A stretch of DNA of 64,000 nucleotides from Nocardia albiluteola (GTDB lineage Bacteria > Actinomycetota > Actinomycetes > Mycobacteriales > Mycobacteriaceae), in contig NZ_JAHKNI010000003.1 in assembly GCF_018860155.1 (NCBI RefSeq), positions 1 through 64,000 of the forward strand, given 5' to 3'. Both the position numbers and the translations under genes were made by a program. Shown here one piece after another: positions 14,359 to 23,241 of the stretch; position 1 is the first letter of the stretch, and every line of letters starts with the position of its first letter. The notes below the pieces were generated by a model. It ran no database searches and had not been told where the DNA came from. It saw only the letters and a list, made by a program, of their open reading frames with translations.

Positions 14359-15396
14359 ATGTCGCGGACGACGATCACCGCGCTGGCGGCACTGGCGGCC
14401 AGCGCGGTGCTGGCCGCACCCGCCGCGGCCGATCCGCCGCCCGGGCCACCCCCGGTGAACTCGGCGATCACCCGATCCGGCCTGTTGCGCATCGAACCTC
14501 GCGGACCGCAGTGGGATCGGCTGTACGTCGAATCCGCGTCCATGCGGCGGGCCATCCCGGTGGATGTGCTGCACGGGACCGGATCCGGGCCCCGGCCCGT
14601 GTTGTACCTGCTCGACGGCGTCGACGGCGAGCCGACCTCGGACTGGCTGGCCAAGGGCCGCGCGGCCGAATTCTTCGCGGACAAGCCGGTCGACGTGGTG
14701 CTGACCGGCGGCGGCGTGGGCAGCATGTACAGCGATTGGGACCATTACGACCACACCCTCGGCCTGAATCGATGGGAGACGTTCCTGATCAAGGAGCTGC
14801 CGCCGATCGTGGAGGGGTATCTGAACTCGGACGGCCGCCGGGCGATCGCGGGCGTGTCGATGGGCGCACAGGGTGCGATGATGCTGGCCCAGCGGCATCC
14901 GGGCTTCTTCCACGCGGTGGCCGGAATCAGCGGCTGCTATTCCACCGCGGGCGATGTCGGGGAGGCCGTGACCCGGATCACCGTTGCCTCGCGCGGGGGC
15001 GACCCCGAGAACCTGTGGGGGCCGCCGGGTTCCCCGGAGTGGGTCGCCCACGACAGCTTCCTGGGTGCGGCGACGTTGCGCGGCACCGCCCTCTACCTCT
15101 CGGCCGCCACCGGGGTGCCCAGCGTGCCCGATCTCGACGCGGTCGCCGATGCGCCGGACGTGTCCGCTGCACTGCGGGCGGTGGGTGGCGGCGCGGCGCT
15201 GGAGGCCGGTGCGCTCGAGTGCACCGAGCGCTTCGCGCAACGCCTTGTGCAGCTGCACATTCCGGCCACGGTGAACCTGGAGCCGGCCGGAACCCACTCC
15301 TGGCCCGACTTCGCCGCGGAGCTGCCCGCGGCGTGGAATGCGATCGCTCAGGCGTTCCACGGCAAGGCAATCAGGCTCGATTACGGGCCGCGCTGA
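14359..15396 (+). CDS. secreted antigen-85-type esterase / mycolyltransferase-like protein
   Basis: 345 residues. ATG 14359 has AAGGAG at 14347-14352. A Sec signal peptide (residues 1-24, Ala-rich with Ala-x-Ala before Asp-Pro) is followed by an alpha/beta-hydrolase of the esterase D/Ag85 family. Landmarks are Val-Leu-Tyr-Leu-Leu-Asp-Gly near residue 75, Trp-Glu-Thr-Phe-Leu near 135, the nucleophile elbow Gly-Val-Ser-Met-Gly near 173, and a His in Gly-Thr-His-Ser-Trp-Pro near 313. Ag85 proteins transfer mycolic acids to trehalose and arabinogalactan in the envelope. Nocardia carries many paralogues, so the exact acceptor is unknown. Confidence 0.88.
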   Translation: MSRTTITALAALAASAVLAAPAAADPPPGPPPVNSAITRSGLLRIEPRGPQWDRLYVESASMRRAIPVDVLHGTGSGPRPVLYLLDGVDGEPTSDWLAKGRAAEFFADKPVDVVLTGGGVGSMYSDWDHYDHTLGLNRWETFLIKELPPIVEGYLNSDGRRAIAGVSMGAQGAMMLAQRHPGFFHAVAGISGCYSTAGDVGEAVTRITVASRGGDPENLWGPPGSPEWVAHDSFLGAATLRGTALYLSAATGVPSVPDLDAVADAPDVSAALRAVGGGAALEAGALECTERFAQRLVQLHIPATVNLEPAGTHSWPDFAAELPAAWNAIAQAFHGKAIRLDYGPR

Positions 15397-15837
15397 GCGT
15401 GATCTTCCGTGATTGGTTCGTGATTGGCGGGCATGGGTGTGAAAATCGGTGAAACCGTGGCGCATTGGCGACCGCATTGCACAAGTGCGAACGTCCTTGA
15501 TCCGGATGAACTCGTGCGACCTACGGTTGCCGGCCGTCGGCGAGCTCGTCGATGAGGCGGTGGGTGTGTCACGCGGCGTGTCGCCGATCACCGGTACCCC
15601 GGTGGTCGGGTCGTACACTCTGTGCCGTAGACCTGGATGCCGGTGTTCGCCGACGGCGGCCGCCGCTCGGGTAGACGTCACGAACAGGTGTTTCGTGGCG
15701 ATATGGACGTTGCGGATACGGACAGGGCGGTCGGGAGCGATGCGTATGACGGGCGGCCTCATGGTCGAGGTGGCGGACAATGCGGGCATAGCGGACAGTG
15801 CGGTGCGGTCCGGGCGGACGGGCGCGGGAGCCGCGCT
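15397..15837. other. gene-free stretch before the AarF-like gene
   Basis: Frames are open on both strands over 441 bases, but none has a ribosome binding site with coherent codon bias or a recognisable domain. I see no strong hairpin or repeat. It probably holds the terminator of the esterase and the promoter of the kinase gene. Confidence 0.5.
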
Positions 15838-17220
15838 GTGACCGCCGGACCGATGACCGCCGCGGCCCCGCCGGAGGGCGAGGCGCTGCGCCCGGCCCTG
15901 GAGAAATTCGGCTTCGCCGAGCTCAGGCGCACCGTCGTCATCGGCTCGGTGCTCGGCGGTTGCGTGGTGCGCCGGGTGCTGCGCGGTGGGCTGCGCAAGT
16001 CCGCCCGCCGCCGCTCGATGGCCGACGGCACCGTCGACGGCTTCGAGGTGCTCGGCCCGATGTTCGTCAAACTCGGCCAGCTGATCGCGTCCTCGCCCGG
16101 CGCCTTCCCGGCCGAGCTGGCCGATGCGTGTCTGCGCTGCCTCGACGACGTGCCGCCGTTCCCGGCCGTGGATGCGCGCAACATCATCGAGGCGGATCTG
16201 GGCCGCCCGATCGCGGAGCTGTTCCGGGAATTCGACGACACACCGCTGTCCGCCGCGTCCGTGGCCCAGGTGCACGGCTGCGTACTCGCGGACGGCCGCC
16301 CCGCGGTGGTGAAGGTGCAGCGCCCCGATATCGGCCGGAAGATGATCGTCGACCTGCGCGCGGCCTTCCGGCTGGCCGGGCTGATGGAGCGCCGCTCGGA
16401 GAACGCGCGCGTGGTGAATGCCGAGGGCGTGGTCCGCGATCTGTACGAGACCACCGTGGCCGAACTGGACTTCCGCAACGAGGCCGACAACCAGACCCGC
16501 GCTCGCGCGAACCTGCGGGCTTTCGGCGACAATGCCAGTGTCGTGGTGCCGGAGGTGTTCTGGGAGTATTCCGGGCCGCGGGTGCTGTGCATGGAGCGGA
16601 TGAGCGGAATGCCGCTGGACCGGTTCGACGATATCCGTGCCGCGCACCCGGATCCGGAGTTGCTGATCCGCCGGCTGGTCAAGGCGTGGCTGGAGAGCGT
16701 GGTGGTGCACGGGCTCTTCCACGGCGACGTGCACGCGGGCAACCTGTGGCTACTGGACGACGGCCGCGCGGCGATGCTCGATTTCGGCATCGTCGGCAAG
16801 ATGGGCCCCGAGTGGCGCAAATTCGTGCGGGCACTGTTCCATGCCAGCGCGATCGACGGGGACTTCCGCCCGGTGGCGCGGGCGCTGCGGGAGCTGGATC
16901 TCGTCGAAGGCGATGCGGGCGACGATGCCACCATCGGCCGCCAGCTCGCCACCGCGCTGGCGCCGGTGCTGTCGGGCAAACTCGCCAAGCTCGATATGGG
17001 CAAGGTGGCCGCGCGGCTGGTCGAATTCGGCAAGCGCCGGGGTGCGTCCGGGCCCGAGCAGCTGATCCTGATGGGCAAGCAGCTGGGATATTTCGAGCGC
17101 TACGCCGTTGCGCTGGCGCCGGGCTGGCGTCTGGGCCAGGATCTGTACCTGTTCCGGAACATCTTCCCGGACGAGGTGACGGCGAAGGCGGCCGCGGAGG
17201 GTGTCGAGCTGCCCGCCTAG
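15838..17220 (+). CDS. AarF/UbiB (ABC1) family atypical kinase
   Basis: 460 residues from GTG 15838 (GGGAG 8 bases upstream); an ATG at 15853 is also possible. Family signatures are in order: Phe-Val-Lys-Leu-Gly-Gln (KxGQ motif, about residue 78), Ser-Ala-Ala-Ser-Val-Ala-Gln-Val-His (the ABC1 Ala-rich loop), Val-Val-Lys-Val-Gln-Arg-Pro (ATP-binding Lys), His-Gly-Asp-Val-His-Ala-Gly-Asn (catalytic loop) and Leu-Asp-Phe-Gly. These proteins act as ATPases in quinone/isoprenoid lipid biosynthesis; the actinobacterial role is unclear. A hypothetical gene follows 30 bases later and may be cotranscribed. Confidence 0.92.
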   Translation: MTAGPMTAAAPPEGEALRPALEKFGFAELRRTVVIGSVLGGCVVRRVLRGGLRKSARRRSMADGTVDGFEVLGPMFVKLGQLIASSPGAFPAELADACLRCLDDVPPFPAVDARNIIEADLGRPIAELFREFDDTPLSAASVAQVHGCVLADGRPAVVKVQRPDIGRKMIVDLRAAFRLAGLMERRSENARVVNAEGVVRDLYETTVAELDFRNEADNQTRARANLRAFGDNASVVVPEVFWEYSGPRVLCMERMSGMPLDRFDDIRAAHPDPELLIRRLVKAWLESVVVHGLFHGDVHAGNLWLLDDGRAAMLDFGIVGKMGPEWRKFVRALFHASAIDGDFRPVARALRELDLVEGDAGDDATIGRQLATALAPVLSGKLAKLDMGKVAARLVEFGKRRGASGPEQLILMGKQLGYFERYAVALAPGWRLGQDLYLFRNIFPDEVTAKAAAEGVELPA

Positions 17221-17250
17221 GCCCTCGGGCCGGGCCGACGAAAGGACACG

Positions 17251-18036
17251 ATGAACGGGTCGGACACCTACCGCTGGGAGCTCACCTACAACCGCTTCGA
17301 CGGCACGAGCCGGGTGGAGACGGGCGAGGGACTGTTCGGGGCGCCAGAGGAAATCAGCGGGCGGGTGTGCCGCACCTATGTGGAGGTCGGGACCGCGCTG
17401 TTCGACACGCTCTGCGACGACGTCACCGATGGGCACTATCACGACGTGCTCGATGCGCGGGTGGAGGACAGGCCCGATCCGGATCGGCCCGTGCGGGACG
17501 TGCGCGGGCTGGTGTTCGATCACGAGGGCGTCGAGAAGTTCAGCCTGACAACGGAATTGGTCTATCGGACGGTGACGGCTGACGCCGTCGAGGGCTACCG
17601 CGAGGAACTGGCCGAATGGGAGCGCAAGGACGCCGAGCGGCGGGCCCGGCGCGCAAAGGCCGCGGCGGCGGGCGGGCGCCCGACGCTGCAGCCGCTGGAT
17701 CCGCGGCTGCGCAGCCTGGTCGCCACCCTGCGGGTCGAGGCTGACACCGTGCGCGAGGAGATCTTCACCCCGGATCACTGCCGGGAACAGCTGGCCCTGG
17801 CCGAGAACACCGTGGCCGCGGCGACCGCCGCCAGGAGCAAGGCCGAGGCCAGCGGGGATATGGCCGAGGCCGCGCACGCGCACGCCTACATCCTGCGCTG
17901 GCGTCCGCGGATCGCCCGCTGGGCGAGCATGCTGGAGCTGACCACCGAGGCGTACGTGGACGCCGCCGCGGTCGAGGCGGAGGCCGAGCGCATCGCGAAC
18001 ATCCCGCCGTCGGATCTGCCGCCCGCGGACGAATAA
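17251..18036 (+). CDS. hypothetical protein with coiled-coil middle
   Basis: 261 residues. ATG 17251 with GAAAGGA upstream. The N-terminal 100 residues look beta-rich (Tyr-Arg-Trp-Glu-Leu, Tyr-Asn-Arg-Phe-Asp). Residues 115-145 are highly charged (Arg-Arg-Ala-Arg-Arg-Ala-Lys) and the C-terminal half is Ala/Glu/Arg-rich and helical with likely coiled coil. No signal peptide and no recognised domain. It lies 30 bases after the AarF-like gene, so it may belong to that transcript. Function unknown. Confidence 0.75.
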   Translation: MNGSDTYRWELTYNRFDGTSRVETGEGLFGAPEEISGRVCRTYVEVGTALFDTLCDDVTDGHYHDVLDARVEDRPDPDRPVRDVRGLVFDHEGVEKFSLTTELVYRTVTADAVEGYREELAEWERKDAERRARRAKAAAAGGRPTLQPLDPRLRSLVATLRVEADTVREEIFTPDHCREQLALAENTVAAATAARSKAEASGDMAEAAHAHAYILRWRPRIARWASMLELTTEAYVDAAAVEAEAERIANIPPSDLPPADE

Positions 18037-18085
18037 TCCGGGACGGGCCGTCGGCGCGGAGTTCGCCGAATCACAGACATAATGG

Positions 18086-18095
18086 TTGTGCACAA
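18086..18095. promoter_or_regulatory. ohrR: putative OhrR operator/promoter (TTGTGCACAA)
   Basis: A perfect 10-bp palindrome TTGTGCACAA followed by TATAGTTGTGG. It lies 27 bases before the GTG start of ohrR, in an AT-rich island. MarR/OhrR proteins bind such dyads over their own promoter, and organic peroxide relieves repression. No Shine-Dalgarno is visible, so the ohrR mRNA may have a very short leader. Confidence 0.5.
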
Positions 18096-18121
18096 TATAG
18101 TTGTGGTCTACAGTGTTGCTT

Positions 18122-18568
18122 GTGACCGATCAACTGGCACTCGATCAGCAGCTGTGTTTCCCGCTGTACGCGGCGTCGCGGGCGATGACCGCGGTGTACC
18201 GCCCGAAGCTGGAGGCGATGGGCCTGACCTACCCGCAGTACCTGGTGATGCTGGTGCTGTGGGAGCGGGACGGCCGCAGTGTCGGCGAGCTGTGCACGGC
18301 GCTGGCGCTGGACTCCGGAACGTTGTCGCCGCTGCTCAAGCGGCTCGAGGCGGCGGGCTTCGTGGTGCGCAGCCGTTCGGCGGCCGACGAGCGCCGCGTC
18401 GAGATCCGCCTCACCCCGACCGGCCGCGACCTGCGCGCGGCGGCCTGCGGCATCCCGGAGGAGATGGCTGGTGTCACCGGTCTGTCACCCGATGAACTCG
18501 GGACGCTGCGCGGCCTGCTGCAGCGCCTGAACGGGGCGCTGAGCGCCCATACCGCGAAGGAGATTTGA
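18122..18568 (+). CDS. ohrR: MarR-family peroxide sensor OhrR
   Basis: 148 residues from GTG 18122. The N-terminal Leu-Cys-Phe-Pro-Leu-Tyr-Ala-Ala-Ser motif carries the reactive Cys12 that is oxidised by organic hydroperoxides. The winged helix follows (Tyr-Pro-Gln-Tyr-Leu-Val-Met-Leu-Val-Leu, Leu-Asp-Ser-Gly-Thr-Leu-Ser-Pro-Leu-Leu-Lys-Arg-Leu, wing Asp-Glu-Arg-Arg). There is no second C-terminal Cys pattern, which suggests the one-Cys OhrR type. It is directly followed by ohr after one base, so the pair is an operon repressed by OhrR. Confidence 0.93.
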   Translation: MTDQLALDQQLCFPLYAASRAMTAVYRPKLEAMGLTYPQYLVMLVLWERDGRSVGELCTALALDSGTLSPLLKRLEAAGFVVRSRSAADERRVEIRLTPTGRDLRAAACGIPEEMAGVTGLSPDELGTLRGLLQRLNGALSAHTAKEI

Positions 18569-18569
18569 G

Positions 18570-18992
18570 ATGGCAATTCTGTACACGGCCGAGGCGCTGG
18601 CGACCGGCGACGGCCGCAACGGGCACGCCCGCACCACCGACGGCAAGGTCGACGTCTCACTCTCGATTCCGAAGGAGATGGGCGGCAACGGCGAGGGCAC
18701 CAATCCCGAGCAGCTGTTCGCGGCCGGGTACGCGGCCTGCTTCCATTCCGCGCTGCGGCTGGTCGGCGCGCGGGCCAAGGCGAACATCGACGACTCGGCG
18801 GTCGGCGCGAAGGTCGGCATCGGCTCGAACGACGCCGGCGGGTTCGGGCTGGAGGTCACCCTCGAGGTGTCGCTGCCGCACCTGTCCCGCGAAGAGGCGC
18901 AAGAGCTGGCCGACGCCGCGCACCAGGTGTGCCCGTACTCCAACGCCACCCGCGGCAACATCCCCGTCCAGGTGCTGATCGCCGAGGACTGA
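18570..18992 (+). CDS. ohr: organic hydroperoxide resistance protein Ohr
   Basis: 140 residues, the usual OsmC/Ohr length. The peroxidatic Cys is in Ala-Ala-Cys-Phe-His-Ser-Ala (about residue 58) and the resolving Cys in Val-Cys-Pro-Tyr-Ser-Asn-Ala-Thr-Arg (about residue 123); Arg/Glu needed for peroxide binding are in the early Gly-Arg-Asn-Gly region and middle. It reduces lipid and organic peroxides using lipoylated proteins. The ATG overlaps the end of ohrR almost directly, with GGAG upstream, so it is cotranscribed. Confidence 0.95.
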   Translation: MAILYTAEALATGDGRNGHARTTDGKVDVSLSIPKEMGGNGEGTNPEQLFAAGYAACFHSALRLVGARAKANIDDSAVGAKVGIGSNDAGGFGLEVTLEVSLPHLSREEAQELADAAHQVCPYSNATRGNIPVQVLIAED

Positions 18993-19263
18993 GGACACGG
19001 TGGGGCCGGGCGTGTGCACGGCCCTATTCGTATCGGCAACGCTGAGCCGAGTGTCGGCGGACCTGCCTCACCGCGCAGGCTCATCCGGTGCGGGGCGACA
19101 GCAATCGAGGAACAACATTGCCGAGGGTGATTACGTGAGCTGGTAATCCCCTCGGCGCCAACCATATCGACCTCAGGGGGCAGGACTGCCCGAGGCTGCC
19201 TGCGCTGACGCGTGGGCGATCGATCGGGCGCGACAGGACGAACCGAACAGAAGGAGCGAAAGC

Positions 19264-20244
19264 ATGCGTGCAGTAGTAATCGAGGAATTCGGCGAGCCCA
19301 CAGGCGTTCTCGCGGCCGCGGAGCGCCCGCTGCCGGAGCCGGGCCCCGGGCAGGTGCGAGTCGCGATGATTCTCGCGCCCATTCACAATCACGATCTGGC
19401 GATCGTGCGTGGCGTGTACGGCTACCGGCCGCCGCTACCCGCGATTCCCGGGACCGAGGCCGTGGGCCGCGTCGACGCGGTGGGGCCTGAGGTCACGGGC
19501 CTGGAAGTCGGTCAACGCGTGAGTGTTTCGGGTATCCAGGGGGCGTGGGCGGAGTACTTCCTGGCCGACGCGGCACAGGTGGTGCCGGTGCCCGAGGCGG
19601 TGAGCGACGAGACCGCGGCCCAGCTGCTGGCGATGCCGCTGAGCGCGCTGATGCTGCTCGAGGATCTCGATGTGCGACCCGGCCAGTGGATTGCGGTGAA
19701 CGCCGCGAACGGCGCGGTCGGCCGCCTGCTGAATGTGCTTGCGCGCCAACGCGGAGTCCACGTGCTGAACCTGGTGCGCGGACCGGCGTCGGTGCGGGCG
19801 CTGGGGGAGCTGGGCTTCGAGCCGGTCGTGGACACCGAGTCCGCCGACTGGGTGGCGCGTGCCACCGAGTCGGTCGGCGGGGAGGGCGTGGCGCGCGCGG
19901 TGGATCAGGTCGGCGGCCCAGCCTCGAACGATCTGCTGACGCTGCTGGGCCCGCGCGGCGAGCTGATTTCCTTCGGTGCGCTGTCCGGGCAGCCGATGTC
20001 GATCAATCCGGGCGCGATGATCTTCAAACAGGCTGTGGTGAAGGGCTTCTGGGGATCCAAGCGCGCCGAGGAGATCGGCCCCGAACAGCGCCGGAAGCTG
20101 ATCGGCGAGCTCGTCGACGCGGCCGCGCGGGGCGTGCTGCGGCTCGAGGTCGAGAGCGCGTATCCGCTGGAGTCGGCAGCCGAGGCCGCGGCCGCGAGCG
20201 AGCGCCCCGGTCGCAACGCCAAGATCGCGCTCACCGCGAAATAA
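19264..20244 (+). CDS. zinc-independent MDR oxidoreductase (quinone/enoyl-CoA reductase-like)
   Basis: 326 residues. ATG 19264 with AGAAGGAG. N-terminal GroES-like fold with Pro-Gly-Pro-Gly-Gln-Val and Pro-Gly-Thr-Glu-Ala-Val-Gly. A Rossmann domain starts near residue 140 with Asn-Ala-Ala-Asn-Gly-Ala-Val-Gly-Arg. The structural and catalytic zinc ligands are absent. The family reduces quinones or trans-2-enoyl thioesters with NADPH. It stands alone between ohr and a bidirectional terminator; its link to peroxide stress is only positional. Confidence 0.88.
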   Translation: MRAVVIEEFGEPTGVLAAAERPLPEPGPGQVRVAMILAPIHNHDLAIVRGVYGYRPPLPAIPGTEAVGRVDAVGPEVTGLEVGQRVSVSGIQGAWAEYFLADAAQVVPVPEAVSDETAAQLLAMPLSALMLLEDLDVRPGQWIAVNAANGAVGRLLNVLARQRGVHVLNLVRGPASVRALGELGFEPVVDTESADWVARATESVGGEGVARAVDQVGGPASNDLLTLLGPRGELISFGALSGQPMSINPGAMIFKQAVVKGFWGSKRAEEIGPEQRRKLIGELVDAAARGVLRLEVESAYPLESAAEAAAASERPGRNAKIALTAK

Positions 20245-20292
20245 CCACCCTTCCCCGATGTGGATCTGGATGATTCAACGGCTCCGCATCGA

Positions 20293-20329
20293 TGACGGCC
20301 CGGCCCCGGATTTCGGGGCCGGGCCGTCA
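20293..20329. terminator. bidirectional terminator between convergent genes
   Basis: Sixteen bases (20293-20308) pair perfectly with 20314-20329 around a 5-base loop. It sits between the stops of the plus-strand reductase and the minus-strand hydrolase and would serve both. Confidence 0.85.
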
Positions 20330-20355
20330 CCTACGAGAAGTGCCGTGTCCCAGCG

Positions 20356-21252
20356 CTATTCGGTGTCCGGACGGGTGAGGAACGCCATGACCGCGCTTTC
20401 CCAGGCGGCCTTCTGCTCGATCATCACCCAGTGCCCGCAGTTCGGGAAGATATGGATCTCGCCGCGCGGCAGCGTGCGCAGCGGCAGCAGCGCCATGTCG
20501 ACCGGGCTGACCCGATCGTCGCGGCCCCAGGTGACGAGCGTCGGCGCGGTGATCTTGTGCAGCATCGCCCAGTACGGGGGCTGATCCGAGGCCGCGGCGG
20601 CCGCTACGGTCGCGGTCATGGCCGCGCGGCTGTACATGCGCCGCGCCGATTCCAGCGTCTTGGGCTCGGTGGCCAGCGCCCAGCGCTCCTCGATCATCTC
20701 CTCGGTGACGATCGTGCGGTCGTACACCATCGAGTGCAGCCAGCTGACCAGCGCCTCACGCGAGGGATTGTCGGTGAAATCCATCAGCAGGTTGATGCCC
20801 TCGCCGGGTCCGGGGCTGAAGATGTTGCGGCCCACGCCGCCGATGGTCACGATGCGGCGGAACAGGTTCGGCTGCGCGATGGCCAGATTCGCCGCGACGA
20901 TCCCGCCCATCGAGTTGCCGATCACGTCGACCTGGTCGAGACCCAGCCCCTTCAGGAAGCGCAGCACCGCCGCCGGCGCGGCCACCATCGGATGCTCGTC
21001 GGTCGGATCGCTGACGCCGAATCCGGGGAATTCCAGCACCAGGCAGCGGAAATGCTGGGCGAAGAACGCGAGATTGCCGCGGTAGTTGCGCCAGCCGCTC
21101 ACCCCGGGACCCGAACCGTGCAGCATCAACAGCGGCGGCCCGTCCCCGGCCTCGTGGTACCGCAGCACTCCCGCGTCCGTGTGCAACTCCCGCAGCGTGT
21201 TCTCGTACGTCAGTTCGGCCATCGTGGTGGATCCGCCTTTCTCGCTGGGCAT
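20356..21252 (-). CDS. alpha/beta-hydrolase, meta-cleavage-product hydrolase-like
   Basis: 298 residues from ATG 21252 (AGGGA 8 bases upstream); ATG 21222 is an alternative. His-Gly-Ser-Gly-Pro-Gly near residue 45 is the oxyanion loop typical of BphD/HsaD-like C-C hydrolases. The nucleophile elbow is Gly-Asn-Ser-Met-Gly-Gly (about residue 116), the acid is in Gly-Arg-Asp-Asp-Arg and the His in Asn-Cys-Gly-His-Trp. These enzymes split ring-fission products of aromatics or steroid rings. It is divergent from a tetR-OYE-SDR cluster with an operator between, which fits a catabolic unit. Confidence 0.85.
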   Translation of the reverse strand: MPSEKGGSTTMAELTYENTLRELHTDAGVLRYHEAGDGPPLLMLHGSGPGVSGWRNYRGNLAFFAQHFRCLVLEFPGFGVSDPTDEHPMVAAPAAVLRFLKGLGLDQVDVIGNSMGGIVAANLAIAQPNLFRRIVTIGGVGRNIFSPGPGEGINLLMDFTDNPSREALVSWLHSMVYDRTIVTEEMIEERWALATEPKTLESARRMYSRAAMTATVAAAAASDQPPYWAMLHKITAPTLVTWGRDDRVSPVDMALLPLRTLPRGEIHIFPNCGHWVMIEQKAAWESAVMAFLTRPDTE

Positions 21253-21334
21253 TGTCGTTCCCTGCGGACGTTAGGGCATGAGGTCGGGCCGCGGTAAGGG
21301 CGCGTTCCGGCCACCGAGATCGCGGTAGCCGGTA

Positions 21335-21351
21335 TTCAATCAACGATTGAA
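21335..21351. promoter_or_regulatory. putative TetR operator TTCAATC-AAC-GATTGAA
   Basis: A perfect 7-bp inverted repeat with a 3-base spacer between the divergent hydrolase and tetR genes. The right arm overlaps a direct repeat ATCAACG(A/T)TTGA running to 21361. Probably bound by the adjacent TetR protein to control both directions. Confidence 0.6.
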
Positions 21352-21381
21352 TCAACGTTTGAAGTGTGTTTCACTGGGCGT

Positions 21382-21975
21382 ATGGCGAGTGGCAGCGAGA
21401 AGCTTCAGAGCCCGGCGGGCACGCGGGAGCGGCTGTTGGCCGCGGCCGAGCGGCTGCTGCTGACCGAGCGGTACGACGAGGTGTCCGTGCGTGGCATCTG
21501 CGCGGCGGCGGGCGCGAATCCCGCTGCGGTGCACTACCATTTCGGCTCCAAGGAGGCGCTGGTCGCGGCGCTGCTCGAGGACCGGCTCGGCGAGCTGTGG
21601 GATGCGCGGCTCACGGCGCTGGCCGCGCGCGGCGCGTCGGTACCCGAGGTGGTCGACGCGGTGATCGAGCCGTTCGTCGAGCTGGCCGCGGATCCGGTGG
21701 GCAGGCTGCATCTGCGGCTGCTCGCGCAATTCGTGCTGGGGCGGCCCCCGCTGGTCTGGACCCGCCCGTGGTTCCGGATCGATACCTGGGACGGGCTGCT
21801 GCCCGGCCCGGACGCGCAGGAGGGCCGGCGCCGCCTGCTGCTCGCCTTCAACCTGATCATCATGCGGTTCGGCGCGGTCGAAGCGCGAGGTTCGGAACTT
21901 TCCGCGAATTCCGTTGCGACGCTGCGTGATTTCGTGATTGCCGGATTGATCGGCAGTACAGGAGAAGACAGATGA
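21382..21975 (+). CDS. TetR-family regulator of the adjacent catabolic cluster
   Basis: 197 residues from ATG 21382. The helix-turn-helix spans residues about 12-58 (Arg-Leu-Leu-Ala-Ala-Ala-Glu-Arg ... Val-Ser-Val-Arg-Gly-Ile-Cys-Ala-Ala-Ala-Gly ... Ala-Val-His-Tyr-His-Phe-Gly-Ser-Lys). The C-terminal part is Leu/Arg-rich. The stop overlaps the start of the OYE gene (ATGA), so the two are translationally coupled and probably under the 21335-21351 operator. Confidence 0.9.
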   Translation: MASGSEKLQSPAGTRERLLAAAERLLLTERYDEVSVRGICAAAGANPAAVHYHFGSKEALVAALLEDRLGELWDARLTALAARGASVPEVVDAVIEPFVELAADPVGRLHLRLLAQFVLGRPPLVWTRPWFRIDTWDGLLPGPDAQEGRRRLLLAFNLIIMRFGAVEARGSELSANSVATLRDFVIAGLIGSTGEDR

Positions 21976-23168
21976 ACGACGATATTTTCGCACCGGCCAC
22001 GCTGGGGCCGATCACGCTGCGCAACAGGGTGATCAAGGCCGCCACCTTCGAGGGCCGCACACCCGACGCCCTGGTGACGGACGACCTGATCGCCTTCCAC
22101 CGGGAGGTCGCCGCGGGCGGCGTCGGGATGACCACCGTGGCGTATTGCGCGGTGGCGCCGGGCGGCCGCACCGATCGGCATCAGCTCTGGATGCGCCCCG
22201 AGGCGCTGCCGGGACTGCGCAAGCTCACCGACGCGGTGCACGCCGAGGGGGCGGCGGTGAGCGCGCAGCTCGGCCACGCCGGGCCGGTGGCCAATGCCGC
22301 CTCGAATCGCGCGCCAGCGCTCGCGCCCAGCCGGATGTTCAGTCCGCTCGGCATGCGGATGATGAAGGTTCCGAGCGAATCCGAGCTCGCCGAACTCGTT
22401 GCCGCCCATGCCGATGCGGCGCGCCTGGCCGAGCGGGCCGGGTTCGATGCGGTCGAGATCCATTTCGGGCACAACTATCTGGCGAGCTCGTTCCTGAGCC
22501 CGAAGCTGAACCGGCGCAGCGACGGGTACGGCGGCTCGGACGAGAAGCGGGCCCGGCTGACTCGCGAGATCGCGCGTGCGGTGCGCGAGGCGGTGGGAGG
22601 GCGGCTGGCGGTAACCGCCAAGCTGAACATGGCCGACGGCGTGCCCGGAGGTCTGTCCATGGAGAGCTCGCTGCAGGTGGCGGCCTGGCTCGAAGCGGAC
22701 GGCGCCCTCGACGCGCTCGAATTGACCGCGGGCAGTTCACTGCTCAATCCGATGCTGCTGTTTCATGGTGACGCGCCGCGTAGTTCGTTCGCCAAGACGC
22801 TGCCGATTCCGGCGCGCTGGGGATTTCGGGTTGTCGGCAAGAAATTCCTGCGCGAATATCCCTATCATGAGGCCTATCTGCTCGACCGGGCCCGGCAGTT
22901 CCGGCGTGAGCTGTCGATGCCGCTGATCCTGTTGGGCGGCATCACGAATCTGGACACCATGCGGACCGCACGGGCCGAGGGGTTCGACTTCATGGCCATG
23001 GGCCGGGCGCTGCTGCGGGAGCCGGACCTGTTGCGCCGCATTCAGTCCGATCCGGCGACCCGGTCGGCGTGCATTCACTGCAACGAATGCATGCCCACGA
23101 TCTATACCGGGACCCATTGCGTGCTGCGGTTGGCGCGGCCGGTCGCGACGCCGACCGCAACCGAGTGA
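21972..23168 (+). CDS. NADH:flavin oxidoreductase (old yellow enzyme family)
   Basis: 398 residues, an OYE TIM barrel. Landmarks are Pro-Ala-Thr-Leu-Gly-Pro-Ile-Thr-Leu-Arg-Asn-Arg-Val near the start, Gln-Leu-Gly-His-Ala-Gly near residue 100, and Val-Glu-Ile-His-Phe-Gly-His-Asn-Tyr-Leu with the substrate His/Asn-type pair near 165. The C-terminus has Cys-Ile-His-Cys-Asn-Glu-Cys plus a later Cys, like the 4Fe-4S cluster of 2,4-dienoyl-CoA reductases, but the extra FAD/NAD domains are missing. Reduces enones or dienoyl-CoA with NAD(P)H and FMN. Coupled to tetR upstream. Confidence 0.88.
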   Translation: MNDDIFAPATLGPITLRNRVIKAATFEGRTPDALVTDDLIAFHREVAAGGVGMTTVAYCAVAPGGRTDRHQLWMRPEALPGLRKLTDAVHAEGAAVSAQLGHAGPVANAASNRAPALAPSRMFSPLGMRMMKVPSESELAELVAAHADAARLAERAGFDAVEIHFGHNYLASSFLSPKLNRRSDGYGGSDEKRARLTREIARAVREAVGGRLAVTAKLNMADGVPGGLSMESSLQVAAWLEADGALDALELTAGSSLLNPMLLFHGDAPRSSFAKTLPIPARWGFRVVGKKFLREYPYHEAYLLDRARQFRRELSMPLILLGGITNLDTMRTARAEGFDFMAMGRALLREPDLLRRIQSDPATRSACIHCNECMPTIYTGTHCVLRLARPVATPTATE

Positions 23169-23241
23169 CCGGGTTTCTGGGCGGTCTGGAACATCAACGG
23201 GCAGAAATGGATTCATCAATGATCAACAGGAGTGACGCACT

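Noticed and set aside
14317..16734. 805-codon minus-strand frame
   Set aside because: Lies antisense to the esterase and AarF genes and gives a His/Arg-rich product without domains.
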